This document shows, in pieces, positions 38,210-47,228 of a DNA stretch of 64,000 bases. The notes beneath the pieces are model-generated. The model saw only the letters and a list, made by a program, of their open reading frames with translations. It did no database searches and had not been told where the DNA came from. Positions within the stretch are counted from its first letter, which is position 1; each line of letters starts with the position of its first letter. The position numbers and the translations under genes were made by a program. The DNA lies in the NCBI RefSeq assembly GCF_028293835.1, contig NZ_JAQGNX010000086.1, positions 81,888-145,887 of the forward strand, in the 5' to 3' direction. This stretch comes from Pseudomonas sp. (GTDB lineage Bacteria; Pseudomonadota; Gammaproteobacteria; Pseudomonadales; Pseudomonadaceae).

Positions 38210-39622
38210 ATGAGCAATCAGATTCCGGTTCACAACGTTACGCCGCCTAAAAACGACAACAACACGGTCGATCTCTACGCTTCACGAGAAAAAATTTATA
38301 CCCGCGCTTTCACCGGCCTGTTTCGTAACTTGCGGATGGCGGGCGGCGCCGGTTTGTTTCTGCTGTATTTCGGCACGGTCTGGCTCAATTGGGGCGGTCA
38401 CCAGGCCGTCTGGTGGAACCTGCCAGAGCGCAAGTTCTACATCTTCGGCGCTACTTTCTGGCCACAGGATTTCATCCTGCTGTCTGGAATTTTGATCGTC
38501 AGTGCCTTTGGCCTGTTCTTCATTACTGTGTTCGCCGGGCGTATCTGGTGCGGCTATACCTGCCCGCAAAGCGTCTGGACCTGGATTTTCATGTGGTGCG
38601 AAAAAATCACCGAAGGTGATCGCAACCAACGTATCAAACTCGATAAAGCGCCGATGTCGGCCAACAAGTTTCTGCGCAAACTCAGTAAACACAGCCTGTG
38701 GCTGGTCATTGGGTTTGTCACCGGCCTGACTTTTGTCGGCTACTTCGCCCCCATCCGCGAACTGACACTCGAGTTTTTCACCGGACAGGCGGACGGCTGG
38801 TCGTATTTCTGGGTCGGCTTCTTCACCCTGGCCACTTACGGCAACGCCGGTTGGTTGCGCGAGCAAGTGTGTATCTACATGTGCCCGTATGCGCGCTTCC
38901 AAAGCGTGATGTTCGACAAAGACACACTGATCGTGTCCTATGACCCGCGCCGCGGTGAAAAGCGTGGCCCACGCAAGAAAGACATCGACTATAAGGCGCA
39001 AGGCCTGGGCGATTGCATCGATTGCACAATGTGCGTACAAGTTTGCCCGACCGGGATCGATATCCGTGACGGGCTGCAAGTTGAATGCATCGGCTGTGCG
39101 GCATGTATCGATGCCTGCGACACGATCATGGACAAGATGGACTACCCACGCGGGTTGATCAGCTACACCACCGAGCACAACCTGTCGGGGCAAAGGACCA
39201 ACAAGCTGCGCCCGCGCCTGATCGGTTATGCACTGGTGCTGCTGGTGATGATCGGTCTGTTGGCCAGCGCATTCTTCATGCGCTCGCTGGTGGGTTTCGA
39301 CGTCAGCAAAGACCGCGTGCTCTACCGGGAAAACGCTGAAGGACGGATTGAAAATGTCTACAGCCTGAAAGTGATGAACAAGGATCAGGTCGATCACACC
39401 TACGTGCTCGACGCCACCGGCCTGCCTGACTTGAAACTTCAAGGTCGGCGTGAATTCAAGGTGCCTGCCGGTGAGATTTTCACCATGCCGTTCGAGCTGT
39501 CGAGCGCGCCGGAGCAACTGCCGTCGAGCACCAACGAGGTGACATTCATCCTTAAGGACGCCGATAACAATGGCAGCCAGGTTCAAGCCAAGAGCCGCTT
39601 CATCGGCCCACACATTCGATAA
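38210..39622 (+). CDS. ccoG: cbb3 oxidase accessory protein CcoG (polyferredoxin)
   Basis: A 470-residue membrane protein. About five hydrophobic segments (LFLLYFGTVWLNWGG, ILIVSAFGLFFITVFAG and later ones) carry cysteine motifs CGYTCPQSVW and CIYMCPYARF, followed by a 2[4Fe-4S] ferredoxin section (CIDCTMCVQVCP; CIGCAACIDACD) near residues 270-305 and a C-terminal Ig-like FixG domain. CcoG reduces Cu(II) to Cu(I) for delivery to CuB of cbb3 oxidase. It leads the ccoG-ccoH-ccoI-ccoS-safE-like operon. Confidence 0.95.
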   Translation: MSNQIPVHNVTPPKNDNNTVDLYASREKIYTRAFTGLFRNLRMAGGAGLFLLYFGTVWLNWGGHQAVWWNLPERKFYIFGATFWPQDFILLSGILIVSAFGLFFITVFAGRIWCGYTCPQSVWTWIFMWCEKITEGDRNQRIKLDKAPMSANKFLRKLSKHSLWLVIGFVTGLTFVGYFAPIRELTLEFFTGQADGWSYFWVGFFTLATYGNAGWLREQVCIYMCPYARFQSVMFDKDTLIVSYDPRRGEKRGPRKKDIDYKAQGLGDCIDCTMCVQVCPTGIDIRDGLQVECIGCAACIDACDTIMDKMDYPRGLISYTTEHNLSGQRTNKLRPRLIGYALVLLVMIGLLASAFFMRSLVGFDVSKDRVLYRENAEGRIENVYSLKVMNKDQVDHTYVLDATGLPDLKLQGRREFKVPAGEIFTMPFELSSAPEQLPSSTNEVTFILKDADNNGSQVQAKSRFIGPHIR

Positions 39623-39634
39623 GAGACAACTGTC

Positions 39635-40174
39635 ATGCCCGTAGCAACTGCCTCTAGCCCCTGGTACAAGCACATTTGGCCATGGATCATTATCGGCATC
39701 CTCGCGTTCTCCACGACCCTGACGTTGGCGATGGTCACCATCGCGGTGAAAAATCCGGACAACCTGGTCAACGACAACTATTACGAAGCCGGCAAAGGCA
39801 TCAACCGTTCGCTGGACCGCGAACTGTTGGCGCAAACCCTGAAAATGCACGCCTCTGTACACCTCGATGAGTTGACCGGCGAAGCCGACGTGCGATTGGT
39901 CGGCGATAGCCAACCCGAAACCCTGGAGCTCAACCTGATCTCCCCTACCCAACCGGAGAAAGACCGCAAGGTCGCGCTGACTCGCAGCGCCTCGGAGCCG
40001 GGGCGTTATATTGGTCAATTGGCCGACAAGGTCGAAGGGCGGCGTTTTGTAGAGGTGCTTGGCGAGGACAAGGGTCAAACCTGGCGTCTGTTCGAGGAAG
40101 AACAAATCAGCCATGACAAAGACCTGACCCTGGGCGACGAGCCGCTGCAAGGTGCGGAAGATTTGAAAAACTGA
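39635..40174 (+). CDS. ccoH: cbb3 oxidase assembly protein FixH/CcoH
   Basis: A 179-residue protein with one N-terminal membrane helix (WPWIIIGILAFSTTLTLAMVTI, about 17-38) and a periplasmic beta domain. NLVNDNYYEAGKGINRSLDR is the FixH hallmark. CcoH is needed for stable cbb3 assembly and stays associated with early complexes. It starts 12 bases after ccoG and is followed within 3 bases by ccoI, so the three are one transcript. Confidence 0.92.
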   Translation: MPVATASSPWYKHIWPWIIIGILAFSTTLTLAMVTIAVKNPDNLVNDNYYEAGKGINRSLDRELLAQTLKMHASVHLDELTGEADVRLVGDSQPETLELNLISPTQPEKDRKVALTRSASEPGRYIGQLADKVEGRRFVEVLGEDKGQTWRLFEEEQISHDKDLTLGDEPLQGAEDLKN

Positions 40175-40177
40175 TCC

Positions 40178-42628
40178 ATGTCCATTCCAACCCCCTGCTA
40201 CCACTGTGCACTGCCGATTCCTACCGGCAGACGCTTTACCGCCGATGTACTGGGTGAAACTCGCGAATTCTGCTGTCCGGGCTGTCAAGCAGTGGCCGAG
40301 GCGATTGTCGCGGGCGGTCTGGAAAGCTATTACCAGCATCGCAGCGAAGCATCGTCCAATCCCGCCGAACTGCCGGTGCAGTTGGTCGATGAACTGGCGT
40401 TGTATGACCGGCCCGATGTTCAAGCGCCATTTGTGCGCCATGACGGCGAACTCGCCGAAGCAACGCTACTTATGGAAGGCATCAGCTGCGCCGCTTGTGG
40501 CTGGTTGATCGAGCGCCATTTACACAGCCTGCCCGCCGTCGCCGAAGCCCGTTTGAATTTGTCTAACCACCGCCTGCTCGTGCGCTGGACAGACAGCGAG
40601 ATGGCGTTGAGTCAGGTACTTAGCGAATTGCGCACCATCGGTTACGCCGCGCACCCTTATCAGTCAGACCGCGCGGCCAAACAACTGGCCAGCGAAAATC
40701 GCCTGGCCTTGCGTCAGCTCGGGGTGGCGGGTTTGCTGTGGTTCCAGGCAATGATGGCGACCATGGCCACGTGGCCGGAATTCAACATGGACCTTAGCCC
40801 GCAGATGCACACCATTCTGCGCTGGGTTGCGATGTTCCTCACCACGCCCATCGTTTTCTACAGCTGCACCCCGTTCTTTCGTGGCGCCCTTCGTGATCTA
40901 CGCACCCGACACCTGACCATGGACGTCTCCGTCTCGCTGGCCATTGGCAGTGCCTACGTTGCCGGCATCTGGACAGCGATCACCGGGGTCGGCGAATTGT
41001 ATTTCGATGCGGTGGGCATGTTTGCCCTGTTTCTGCTGGCGGGTCGTTACTTGGAGCGACGCGCCCGGGAACGCACGGCGGCAGCCACTGCACAGCTGGT
41101 CAATGTGTTGCCGGCGTCCTGTCTGCGGCTCGGCAGCGACGGTCATAGCGAACGTATCCTGCTCACGGAATTGCGTCTCAACGATAAGGTATTGGTCTAT
41201 CCCGGTGCGGTATTACCGGCCGATGGCAAAATTCTCGAAGGCATTTCCAGCGTCGACGAGTCGCTGCTGACCGGTGAATATTTACCCCAGCCGCGGAGTG
41301 TTGGTGACTCGGTAACGGCGGGCACGTTGAATGTCGAGGGCGCGCTGACGGTGCAGGTTTTGGCGCTGGGCCACGACACACGACTGTCTGCCATCGTTCG
41401 CTTGCTCGAGCGCGCCCAAGCGGAAAAACCGCGTCTGGCAGAAATCGCTGACCGCGCTGCCCAATGGTTTCTGTTGTTATCGCTGATGTCGGCGGTGGTG
41501 ATTGGGCTGGTCTGGTGGCAGCTCGACGCTTCACGAGCGTTCTGGATTGTCTTGGCCATGCTGGTCGCAACTTGTCCGTGCGCGCTGTCACTGGCGACGC
41601 CCACGGCACTGACGGCGGCCACCGGTTCATTGCACAAGCTGGGGCTGCTGTTGACTCGCGGGCATGTGCTGGAAGGCTTGAATCAAATCGATACGGTGAT
41701 TTTTGATAAAACGGGGACCCTTACCGAGGGTCGATTGGCAGTGCGCACGATCTTGCCCCTTGGTCGAATAGACGCCGACGCTTGCCTGGGCTTGGCGGCA
41801 GCACTGGAAAACCGTTCGGAGCACCCGATAGCTCGGGCTTTCGGTCGTGCTCCGGTCGCCGCTGACGACGTGCATAGCACGCCGGGTCTGGGTTTGGAGG
41901 GCGTCGTCGGCGAACGTCGCTTGCGCATTGGCCAGCCAGCTTTTGTCTGCGAACTCAGCGGGTGCAGCGTTCCGCCAATCCCCGACGACTCTGGCCAATG
42001 GCTGTTGCTCGGCGATACTCAGGGTGCCCTGGGCTGGTTCGTACTGGACGACCGCCTGCGTGCCGATGCCCCCGCACTGCTGGAGGCCTGCCGGGCTCGT
42101 GGCTGGAAAACCTTGCTGCTGTCCGGCGACAGCTCGCCGATGGTGGCCAGCGTTGCCGCCGAACTGGGAATCGACGAAGCACACGGCGGCCTGCGCCCGG
42201 ACGACAAACTCAAACTACTGCAAGAACTGCATCGACAAGGTCGCAAAGTATTGATGCTCGGCGACGGGGTCAACGATGTGCCGGTGCTCGCCGCCGCCGA
42301 CATCAGCGTGGCCATGGGCTCGGCCACCGACCTGGCTAAAACCAGCGCCGACGCCGTGTTGCTGTCCAACCGCTTGCAGGTACTGGTCCAGGCGATCAAT
42401 CTGGCGCGGCGCACGCGCAGGGTAATCATCGAGAACCTGCTGTGGGCCACTCTGTACAATGGGCTCATGTTGCCGTTTGCCGCCATGGGCTGGATTACCC
42501 CCATCTGGGCGGCGATCGGCATGTCCCTCAGCTCGTTGACGGTGGTCCTGAACGCCTTGCGCCTGACCCGAGTGAAGGGTATGCAAGATCAGACCACGTC
42601 ATTTCACACCCGCCCGTTGCCGACATGA
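40178..42628 (+). CDS. ccoI: copper-exporting P-type ATPase CcoI (cbb3 copper supply)
   Basis: An 816-residue P1B ATPase of the CopA2/FixI type. Residues 1-60 carry extra cysteines (CYHC, CCPGC); residues about 90-155 form a heavy-metal domain with GISCAACGW. Eight membrane helices follow with the translocation motif CPCALSLATPTAL, then DKTGTLTEG with the phosphorylated Asp, the actuator motif (SLLTGEYLPQ) and the hinge MLGDGVNDVPVLAAAD. It moves copper slowly to the periplasm for oxidase assembly rather than for detoxification. Confidence 0.95.
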   Translation: MSIPTPCYHCALPIPTGRRFTADVLGETREFCCPGCQAVAEAIVAGGLESYYQHRSEASSNPAELPVQLVDELALYDRPDVQAPFVRHDGELAEATLLMEGISCAACGWLIERHLHSLPAVAEARLNLSNHRLLVRWTDSEMALSQVLSELRTIGYAAHPYQSDRAAKQLASENRLALRQLGVAGLLWFQAMMATMATWPEFNMDLSPQMHTILRWVAMFLTTPIVFYSCTPFFRGALRDLRTRHLTMDVSVSLAIGSAYVAGIWTAITGVGELYFDAVGMFALFLLAGRYLERRARERTAAATAQLVNVLPASCLRLGSDGHSERILLTELRLNDKVLVYPGAVLPADGKILEGISSVDESLLTGEYLPQPRSVGDSVTAGTLNVEGALTVQVLALGHDTRLSAIVRLLERAQAEKPRLAEIADRAAQWFLLLSLMSAVVIGLVWWQLDASRAFWIVLAMLVATCPCALSLATPTALTAATGSLHKLGLLLTRGHVLEGLNQIDTVIFDKTGTLTEGRLAVRTILPLGRIDADACLGLAAALENRSEHPIARAFGRAPVAADDVHSTPGLGLEGVVGERRLRIGQPAFVCELSGCSVPPIPDDSGQWLLLGDTQGALGWFVLDDRLRADAPALLEACRARGWKTLLLSGDSSPMVASVAAELGIDEAHGGLRPDDKLKLLQELHRQGRKVLMLGDGVNDVPVLAAADISVAMGSATDLAKTSADAVLLSNRLQVLVQAINLARRTRRVIIENLLWATLYNGLMLPFAAMGWITPIWAAIGMSLSSLTVVLNALRLTRVKGMQDQTTSFHTRPLPT

Positions 42629-42653
42629 GTCGACAACCGGCTTCGGAGGCTTC

Positions 42654-42899
42654 ATGCCGGCTCTCTATGTGATGATTCCTGCGGCGCTGCTGATCGTCGC
42701 GGTCGCCATTTACATTTTTTTCTGGGCGGTAGACAGCGGCCAGTACGACGACCTCGATGGCCCGGCGCACAGCGTGTTGTTCGACGATCAGGACCCTCAG
42801 CACTTGGCCGCCATGGAGCAAGCCTCGGGTCACAAACCTGAAGCCCATAAACCCCAACCTGACGCCGAAGCCAACGTCGAGAAACCTCCCCATGCTTGA
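42654..42899 (+). CDS. ccoS: cbb3 oxidase maturation protein CcoS
   Basis: An 81-residue protein with one N-terminal helix (YVMIPAALLIVAVAIYIFFWA) and the CcoS signature VDSGQYDDLDGPAHSVLFDD. CcoS is required for haem and copper insertion into CcoN. Its tail (SGHKPEAHKPQPDAEANVEK) is longer and more charged than the core family needs. Its stop overlaps the next start by 8 bases. Confidence 0.92.
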   Translation: MPALYVMIPAALLIVAVAIYIFFWAVDSGQYDDLDGPAHSVLFDDQDPQHLAAMEQASGHKPEAHKPQPDAEANVEKPPHA

Positions 42900-43575
42900 A
42901 CTGGCGCCCCTGCTGGTGTCGGCGCTGATCCTCGGCTTGCTTGGCGGCGGGCATTGCCTGGGTATGTGTGGCGGCCTGATGGGCGCGCTGACCCTGGCAA
43001 TCCCCAAGGAACAGCGCAGCCGCCGCTTTCGCCTGTTACTGGCCTATAACCTGGGGCGAATTCTCAGCTACGCCACCGCCGGTTTGTTGATCGGTCTCGC
43101 AGGCTGGGCCGTGGCCAGCAGCCCTGCCGCCATGGCGCTGCGCGTGATTGCGGCGTTACTGCTAATCGCCATGGGCTTGTACCTGGCGGGTTGGTGGAGT
43201 GGCCTGACGCGTATCGAGAGCCTCGGTCGCGGCCTGTGGCGTTATATACAGCCCGTTGCCAGCCGTTTGCTGCCGGTATCGAGCCTGCCTCGGGCATTGC
43301 TGCTGGGCGCGCTCTGGGGCTGGTTGCCCTGCGGCCTGGTCTACAGCACCCTGCTGTGGTCGGCCAGCCAAGGTAATGCGGTTGACAGCGCGTTGCTGAT
43401 GCTGGCTTTTGGCCTTGGCACTTGGCCGGTACTGCTCGCCACCGGGCTGGCAGCGGAACGCACCACAGCGATTCTGCGCAAACGCGGCGTGCGCATGGCA
43501 GGCGGCGTGCTGGTCATCCTGTTTGGCCTGTGGACTCTGCCGGGACCACACCAACATTGGCTTATGGGTCATTAG
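42892..43575 (+). CDS. SafE/CcoH2-like membrane protein (sulfite exporter TauE/SafE family)
   Basis: A 227-residue membrane protein from the ATG at 42892, overlapping ccoS. It has about six hydrophobic segments; GGGHCLGMCGGLMGALTLAI near residues 17-36 carries the His and Cys pair typical of this subfamily. Later GWLPCGLVYSTLLW repeats the pro-cys turn. The family name is misleading: members beside ccoS are thought to help copper handling for cbb3. That role is inferred from position. Confidence 0.85.
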   Translation: MLELAPLLVSALILGLLGGGHCLGMCGGLMGALTLAIPKEQRSRRFRLLLAYNLGRILSYATAGLLIGLAGWAVASSPAAMALRVIAALLLIAMGLYLAGWWSGLTRIESLGRGLWRYIQPVASRLLPVSSLPRALLLGALWGWLPCGLVYSTLLWSASQGNAVDSALLMLAFGLGTWPVLLATGLAAERTTAILRKRGVRMAGGVLVILFGLWTLPGPHQHWLMGH

Positions 43576-43645
43576 CTCGGTTCTGCATAGGCCTGCGGGA
43601 GGTCGCCCGTCGTCCAGACGCCGCGCTGTCGCGCAGCAAACACTA

Positions 43646-43670
43646 TGAACTGCGCCCCAAAAGTTGGACA
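43646..43670. mobile_element. solo terminal repeat of an IS3-type insertion sequence (remnant)
   Basis: TGAACTGCGCCCCAAAAGTTGGACA agrees with the terminal inverted repeats of IS3-family (IS150-like) elements, which start TGAACTG(N)CCCC and end GTTGGACA. No transposase and no second end are present within the 216-base gap, so only a scar remains. The similarity is recalled, not searched. Confidence 0.5.
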
Positions 43671-43714
43671 CCTTCCAACAACTTGGCTCCTAAAGAGATC
43701 TAGCACACGGCTGT

Positions 43715-43728
43715 TTGATGTATATCAA
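43715..43728 (+). promoter_or_regulatory. perfect Anr/Fnr box upstream of hemN
   Basis: TTGAT-GTAT-ATCAA is an exact match to the Anr/Dnr consensus TTGAT-N4-ATCAA. It lies 64 bases before the hemN ATG, a suitable place for a class II activator site. hemN is a known Anr and Dnr target in pseudomonads, and anr itself lies about 2 kb downstream. Confidence 0.88.
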
Positions 43729-43791
43729 CATCGATAAAAGCACTCATCCCTAGACTTGCAGCCACTGTCAGCCTCTCTGGGGAATGTCCGC

Positions 43792-45174
43792 ATGCTCGAT
43801 GCCATCCATTGGGATTCCGATCTGATCCGCCGCTACGATCTGGCGGGACCGCGTTATACCTCCTACCCCACCGCCGTACAATTTCAGACGAAGGTCGGCG
43901 CCTTCGATTTGTTGCACGCCCTGCGCGACAGCCGAAAAGCGTTACGTCCGTTGTCGGTTTACGTGCACGTGCCGTTCTGCGCAAACATTTGCTATTACTG
44001 TGGCTGCAACAAGGTCATTACCAAAGATCGGGGGCGGGCACAGCCCTACTTGCAGAATCTGCAGCGCGAGATCCAGGCGATCGCTTGCCATCTCGACCCA
44101 CGGCAGCGTGTAGAACAGCTGCACTTGGGTGGCGGCACGCCGACGTTCCTTAGCCATGACGAATTACGCCAACTGATGGCGCACCTGCGCAAGCATTTCA
44201 ATTTGCTGGATGACGATTCAGGCGACTACGGCATCGAAATCGACCCGCGGGAAGCGGATTGGTCGACCATGGGCCTGCTGCGGGAGCTGGGCTTTAACCG
44301 GGTCAGCCTCGGCGTGCAGGACCTGGACCCTGACGTGCAGCGGGCGGTCAATCGACTGCAAAGCCTGGAAGAGACCCGCGCTATTGTCGACGCCGCGCAC
44401 ACGTTGCAATTTCGCTCGGTGAACATCGACCTGATTTACGGCCTGCCAAGACAAACCCCTGAATCCTTCGCCCGTACGGTGGACGAGATTATCGCGCTGC
44501 AACCAGATCGCCTGTCGGTGTTCAATTACGCGCACCTGCCCGACCGCTTCATGCCACAGCGGCGGATCAACAGTGAGGACTTGCCGTCAGCCGGACAAAA
44601 ACTGGAAATGCTTCAGCGCACCATCCATCAACTGACCGGCGCCGGTTATCGCTACATTGGCATGGACCACTTCGCCCTGCCCGATGACGAGTTGGCGATT
44701 GCCCAAGAGGAATCAACCCTGCAACGCAACTTCCAGGGCTACACAACCCACGGCCATTGTGACTTGATCGGTTTAGGCGTTTCAGCGATCAGCCAGATTG
44801 GCGACCTGTACAGTCAGAACAGCAGCGACCTGAGCGAATATCAGAGCTTTTTGTCCAGCGACCAGCTCGCTACCAGGCGCGGCCTGCTGTGCAATGCCGA
44901 TGATCGTCTGCGCCGGGCGGTCATTCAGCAATTGATATGCCATTTCAACCTGGACTTTGCTGGCATTGAATACGCCTTCAACGTCGATTTCAGAGGTTAT
45001 TTCAGCGAGGTGTGGCCGCAACTGACCGCCATGGCCAACGACGGTCTCATCGCAATCGATGAGAAAGGGATAACCGTGTTACCTGAAGGTAGGTTGCTCG
45101 TGCGCTCGGTGTGCATGGTCTTTGACGCCTACCTGAACCCGCACAATCGGCAGCTCTTCTCTCGCGTCATATGA
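43792..45174 (+). CDS. hemN: oxygen-independent coproporphyrinogen III oxidase
   Basis: A 460-residue radical-SAM enzyme that decarboxylates coproporphyrinogen III to protoporphyrinogen IX without oxygen. The ATG at 43792 (MLDAIHWDSDLI) gives the usual length. The [4Fe-4S] motif is C63-ANI-C67-YY-C70-G-C72, with the HLGGGTPTFL SAM-binding part following near residue 110. RYTSYPTA near the N-terminus is the HemN-specific mark that separates it from HemW-like proteins. It supplies haem for cbb3 oxidases at low oxygen. Confidence 0.96.
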   Translation: MLDAIHWDSDLIRRYDLAGPRYTSYPTAVQFQTKVGAFDLLHALRDSRKALRPLSVYVHVPFCANICYYCGCNKVITKDRGRAQPYLQNLQREIQAIACHLDPRQRVEQLHLGGGTPTFLSHDELRQLMAHLRKHFNLLDDDSGDYGIEIDPREADWSTMGLLRELGFNRVSLGVQDLDPDVQRAVNRLQSLEETRAIVDAAHTLQFRSVNIDLIYGLPRQTPESFARTVDEIIALQPDRLSVFNYAHLPDRFMPQRRINSEDLPSAGQKLEMLQRTIHQLTGAGYRYIGMDHFALPDDELAIAQEESTLQRNFQGYTTHGHCDLIGLGVSAISQIGDLYSQNSSDLSEYQSFLSSDQLATRRGLLCNADDRLRRAVIQQLICHFNLDFAGIEYAFNVDFRGYFSEVWPQLTAMANDGLIAIDEKGITVLPEGRLLVRSVCMVFDAYLNPHNRQLFSRVI

Positions 45175-45207
45175 ACCTGTGTTCATACGAGCCGAGGGTG
45201 CTCTGAG

Positions 45208-45233
45208 CGTTGCCCCGATGTGACGAGGCAACG
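45208..45233. terminator. possible hairpin between hemN and the FlxA-like gene
   Basis: CGTTGCC and GGCAACG are 12 bases apart between the convergent stop codons. There is no T-run, so termination is uncertain. Confidence 0.4.
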
Positions 45234-45250
45234 TTCATGGCCGGGTAAGA

Positions 45251-45673
45251 TCAGCCGCTTTGTTGCAGCAGTTGGGCCAACTGAGCGGTGGCGGTGCTTA
45301 ACGAGGCGTTTAATTGACCCAGCGTCGCCTGAAGAGCACCTGCCTCAGCTTGTTTCTGCTCAGCTGTCAGATTTTTGTTTGCCTGAATCTTGGACATTTC
45401 AGCCTGTTGCTGAGCGATCTGTTTTTCGATGTCCTGGATACGCTTTTCCAAAACCTTAACCGGGTCCGTGCTATCCGCAGCGGCTTTGGAAAGTCCTGCG
45501 CCGGAAATATCGACTTTGACCCCAGGCTTGGCGCCGCTGGCGGTAGCAGTGTCTGCGGCTGCACTGGCAGTGGCGGCGGCCGTGGCAGCAGCGGTGGCTG
45601 CAGCTGCTTTGGTGGCCGGTGTAGAAAGCTGCAAACCAGTGGTGCTGGTGGATCCGAGGTTGACGGACAACAT
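45251..45673 (-). CDS. FlxA-like coiled-coil protein
   Basis: A 140-residue protein from the ATG at 45673 (MLSVNLGSTSTTGLQL). Residues about 20-50 are an Ala/Thr-rich low-complexity stretch; residues about 70-130 form a predicted coiled coil (VLEKRIQDIEKQIAQQQAEM, then a heptad-like run rich in Gln and Ala). FlxA-like proteins share this pattern and have no proven function. No signal peptide or membrane segment. The low-complexity part would make similarity searches unreliable. It is divergent from anr. Confidence 0.7.
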   Translation of the reverse strand: MLSVNLGSTSTTGLQLSTPATKAAAATAAATAAATASAAADTATASGAKPGVKVDISGAGLSKAAADSTDPVKVLEKRIQDIEKQIAQQQAEMSKIQANKNLTAEQKQAEAGALQATLGQLNASLSTATAQLAQLLQQSG

Positions 45674-45850
45674 GGGCGAAGCTCCTGGGAGGATGCGATT
45701 ACCGTCTATCGGCAGTATTTTCAGGATCTTTAATAAAAGTAAAGCGCGCATCTGCATTTACTGTCTCAAGAGATTGCATCGGCACTGGCAGAAATTACTC
45801 ACGCTGAGTTACCCTCACAACTAATGCGTGTTTACCAAAAGGATTTTCCG

Positions 45851-46585
45851 ATGTCCGAGCCAGTCAAACTGCGCGCTCACAATCAGGCACACTGCAAGGA
45901 CTGCAGCCTCGCCCCTTTGTGCCTGCCCCTTTCCTTGAATCTGGAAGACATGGACGCCCTTGACGAGATCGTCAAACGAGGCCGTCCGCTGAGAAAAGGC
46001 GAATTTCTGTTTCGCCAGGGTGACGCATTTGGCTCCGTATACGCGGTACGTTCCGGTGCGCTCAAAACGTTCAGCTTGAGTGACAGCGGCGAAGAACAAA
46101 TTACCGGTTTCCACTTGCCCAGCGAACTGGTTGGCCTGTCGGGCATGGACACCGAAACATACCCCGTCTCTGCGCAAGCGCTGGAAACCACCTCTATCTG
46201 CGAAATTCCCTTCGAGCGCCTTGATGATTTGTCGGTGCAACTGCCGCAGTTACGTCGGCAGTTGATGCGGGTGATGAGCCGGGAAATCCGCGACGATCAG
46301 CAAATGATGTTGCTTCTGTCAAAAAAGACTGCGGACGAACGCATTGCTACGCTGCTGGTCAACTTATCGGCCCGTTTCCATGCCCGCGGGTTCTCGGCCA
46401 ATCAGTTTCGCCTGAGCATGTCGCGCAACGAAATCGGCAATTTTCTGGGTTTGGCGGTGGAGACGGTGTCCCGTGTATTCACCCGCTTCCAGGGCAGTGA
46501 GCTGATTGCGGCCGAAGGCAAAGAAATCCAAATTCTCAACCCTATCCAACTCTGCGCGCTGGCCGGTGGCGCAATGGAGAGCTGA
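45851..46585 (+). CDS. anr: Anr, Fnr-type anaerobic transcription regulator
   Basis: A 244-residue regulator from the ATG at 45851 ([18 protein letters not shown]). The oxygen-sensing [4Fe-4S] cluster ligands are C15, C18, C24 and C117, with the C-x2-C-x5-C spacing of Fnr. The cAMP-fold sensor spans about 30-150 and the helix-turn-helix about 190-215 ([20 protein letters not shown]), with the E-x2-S-R recognition pattern for TTGAT half sites. It controls low-oxygen genes, among them hemN and the cco genes in this window. Confidence 0.97.
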   Translation: MSEPVKLRAHNQAHCKDCSLAPLCLPLSLNLEDMDALDEIVKRGRPLRKGEFLFRQGDAFGSVYAVRSGALKTFSLSDSGEEQITGFHLPSELVGLSGMDTETYPVSAQALETTSICEIPFERLDDLSVQLPQLRRQLMRVMSREIRDDQQMMLLLSKKTADERIATLLVNLSARFHARGFSANQFRLSMSRNEIGNFLGLAVETVSRVFTRFQGSELIAAEGKEIQILNPIQLCALAGGAMES

Positions 46586-46649
46586 AACGTGGGATTCAGG
46601 GCGGCTGGGCGTTAGACTAGCGCCAGCCACCCTGCCCAGGATCTATTCG

Positions 46650-47198
46650 ATGATTTTCGACGAATTCAGCTTCAAGTCCCTTATTCGCCCCGTACTGGAC
46701 TTCCCCAAGCCAGGCATTATCTTTCGTGACATCACACCGCTGTTTCAATCGCCCAAAGCCCTGCGCCTAGTGATGGACAGCTTCATTCAGCGCTATATCG
46801 AGGCCGACTTTACCCACATCGGTGCGATGGATGCCCGTGGGTTTCTGATTGGCTCGATCATCGCCTACGAACTGAACAAGCCGCTGATCCTGTTCCGCAA
46901 GCAAGGCAAACTGCCGGCAGATGTGTTGTCGCAGGCTTATCAGACTGAATATGGCGAGGCCTTTCTTGAAGTGCACGCGGACAGCCTGTGCGAAGGCGAC
47001 TCGATTGTGATGTTCGATGACCTGATCGCCACCGGCGGCACCCTGATCGCAGCCGCGAGCCTGGTACGGCGCATGGGCGCACACATCTACCAAGCGGCCG
47101 CGATTATCGACCTGCCGGAGCTGGGCGGTTCGCAGCGTCTGGAAGAAATGGGGATTCCAACGTTCTGCCTGACCAGTTTTTCGTTGTCAGAGAAGTAG
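46650..47198 (+). CDS. apt: adenine phosphoribosyltransferase
   Basis: A 182-residue enzyme that makes AMP from adenine and PRPP. The ATG at 46650 ([20 protein letters not shown]) is chosen; the longer frame to 46506 overlaps the anr end and is not family-like. The PRPP-binding motif [17 protein letters not shown] lies near residues 120-136, and [12 protein letters not shown] near 62 is the adenine-binding loop. It follows anr by 64 bases and may share its transcript. Confidence 0.96.
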   Translation: MIFDEFSFKSLIRPVLDFPKPGIIFRDITPLFQSPKALRLVMDSFIQRYIEADFTHIGAMDARGFLIGSIIAYELNKPLILFRKQGKLPADVLSQAYQTEYGEAFLEVHADSLCEGDSIVMFDDLIATGGTLIAAASLVRRMGAHIYQAAAIIDLPELGGSQRLEEMGIPTFCLTSFSLSEK

Positions 47199-47206
47199 AT
47201 CCGCAA

Positions 47207-47228
47207 CAGTAGGGGCGCGCTCCTACAG
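47207..47228. repeat. short REP palindrome overlapping the recR stop codon
   Basis: CAGTAGGGGCGCGCTCCTACAG: arms with the common CTGTAGGAGC core. On the minus strand CTGTAG closes recR. Confidence 0.7.

Noticed and set aside
38282..40441. 719-residue open frame on the - strand opposite ccoG, ccoH and ccoI
   Set aside because: It spans three real genes and their gaps in antisense; composition (many His, Gln, Arg) is typical of shadow frames in GC-rich DNA.
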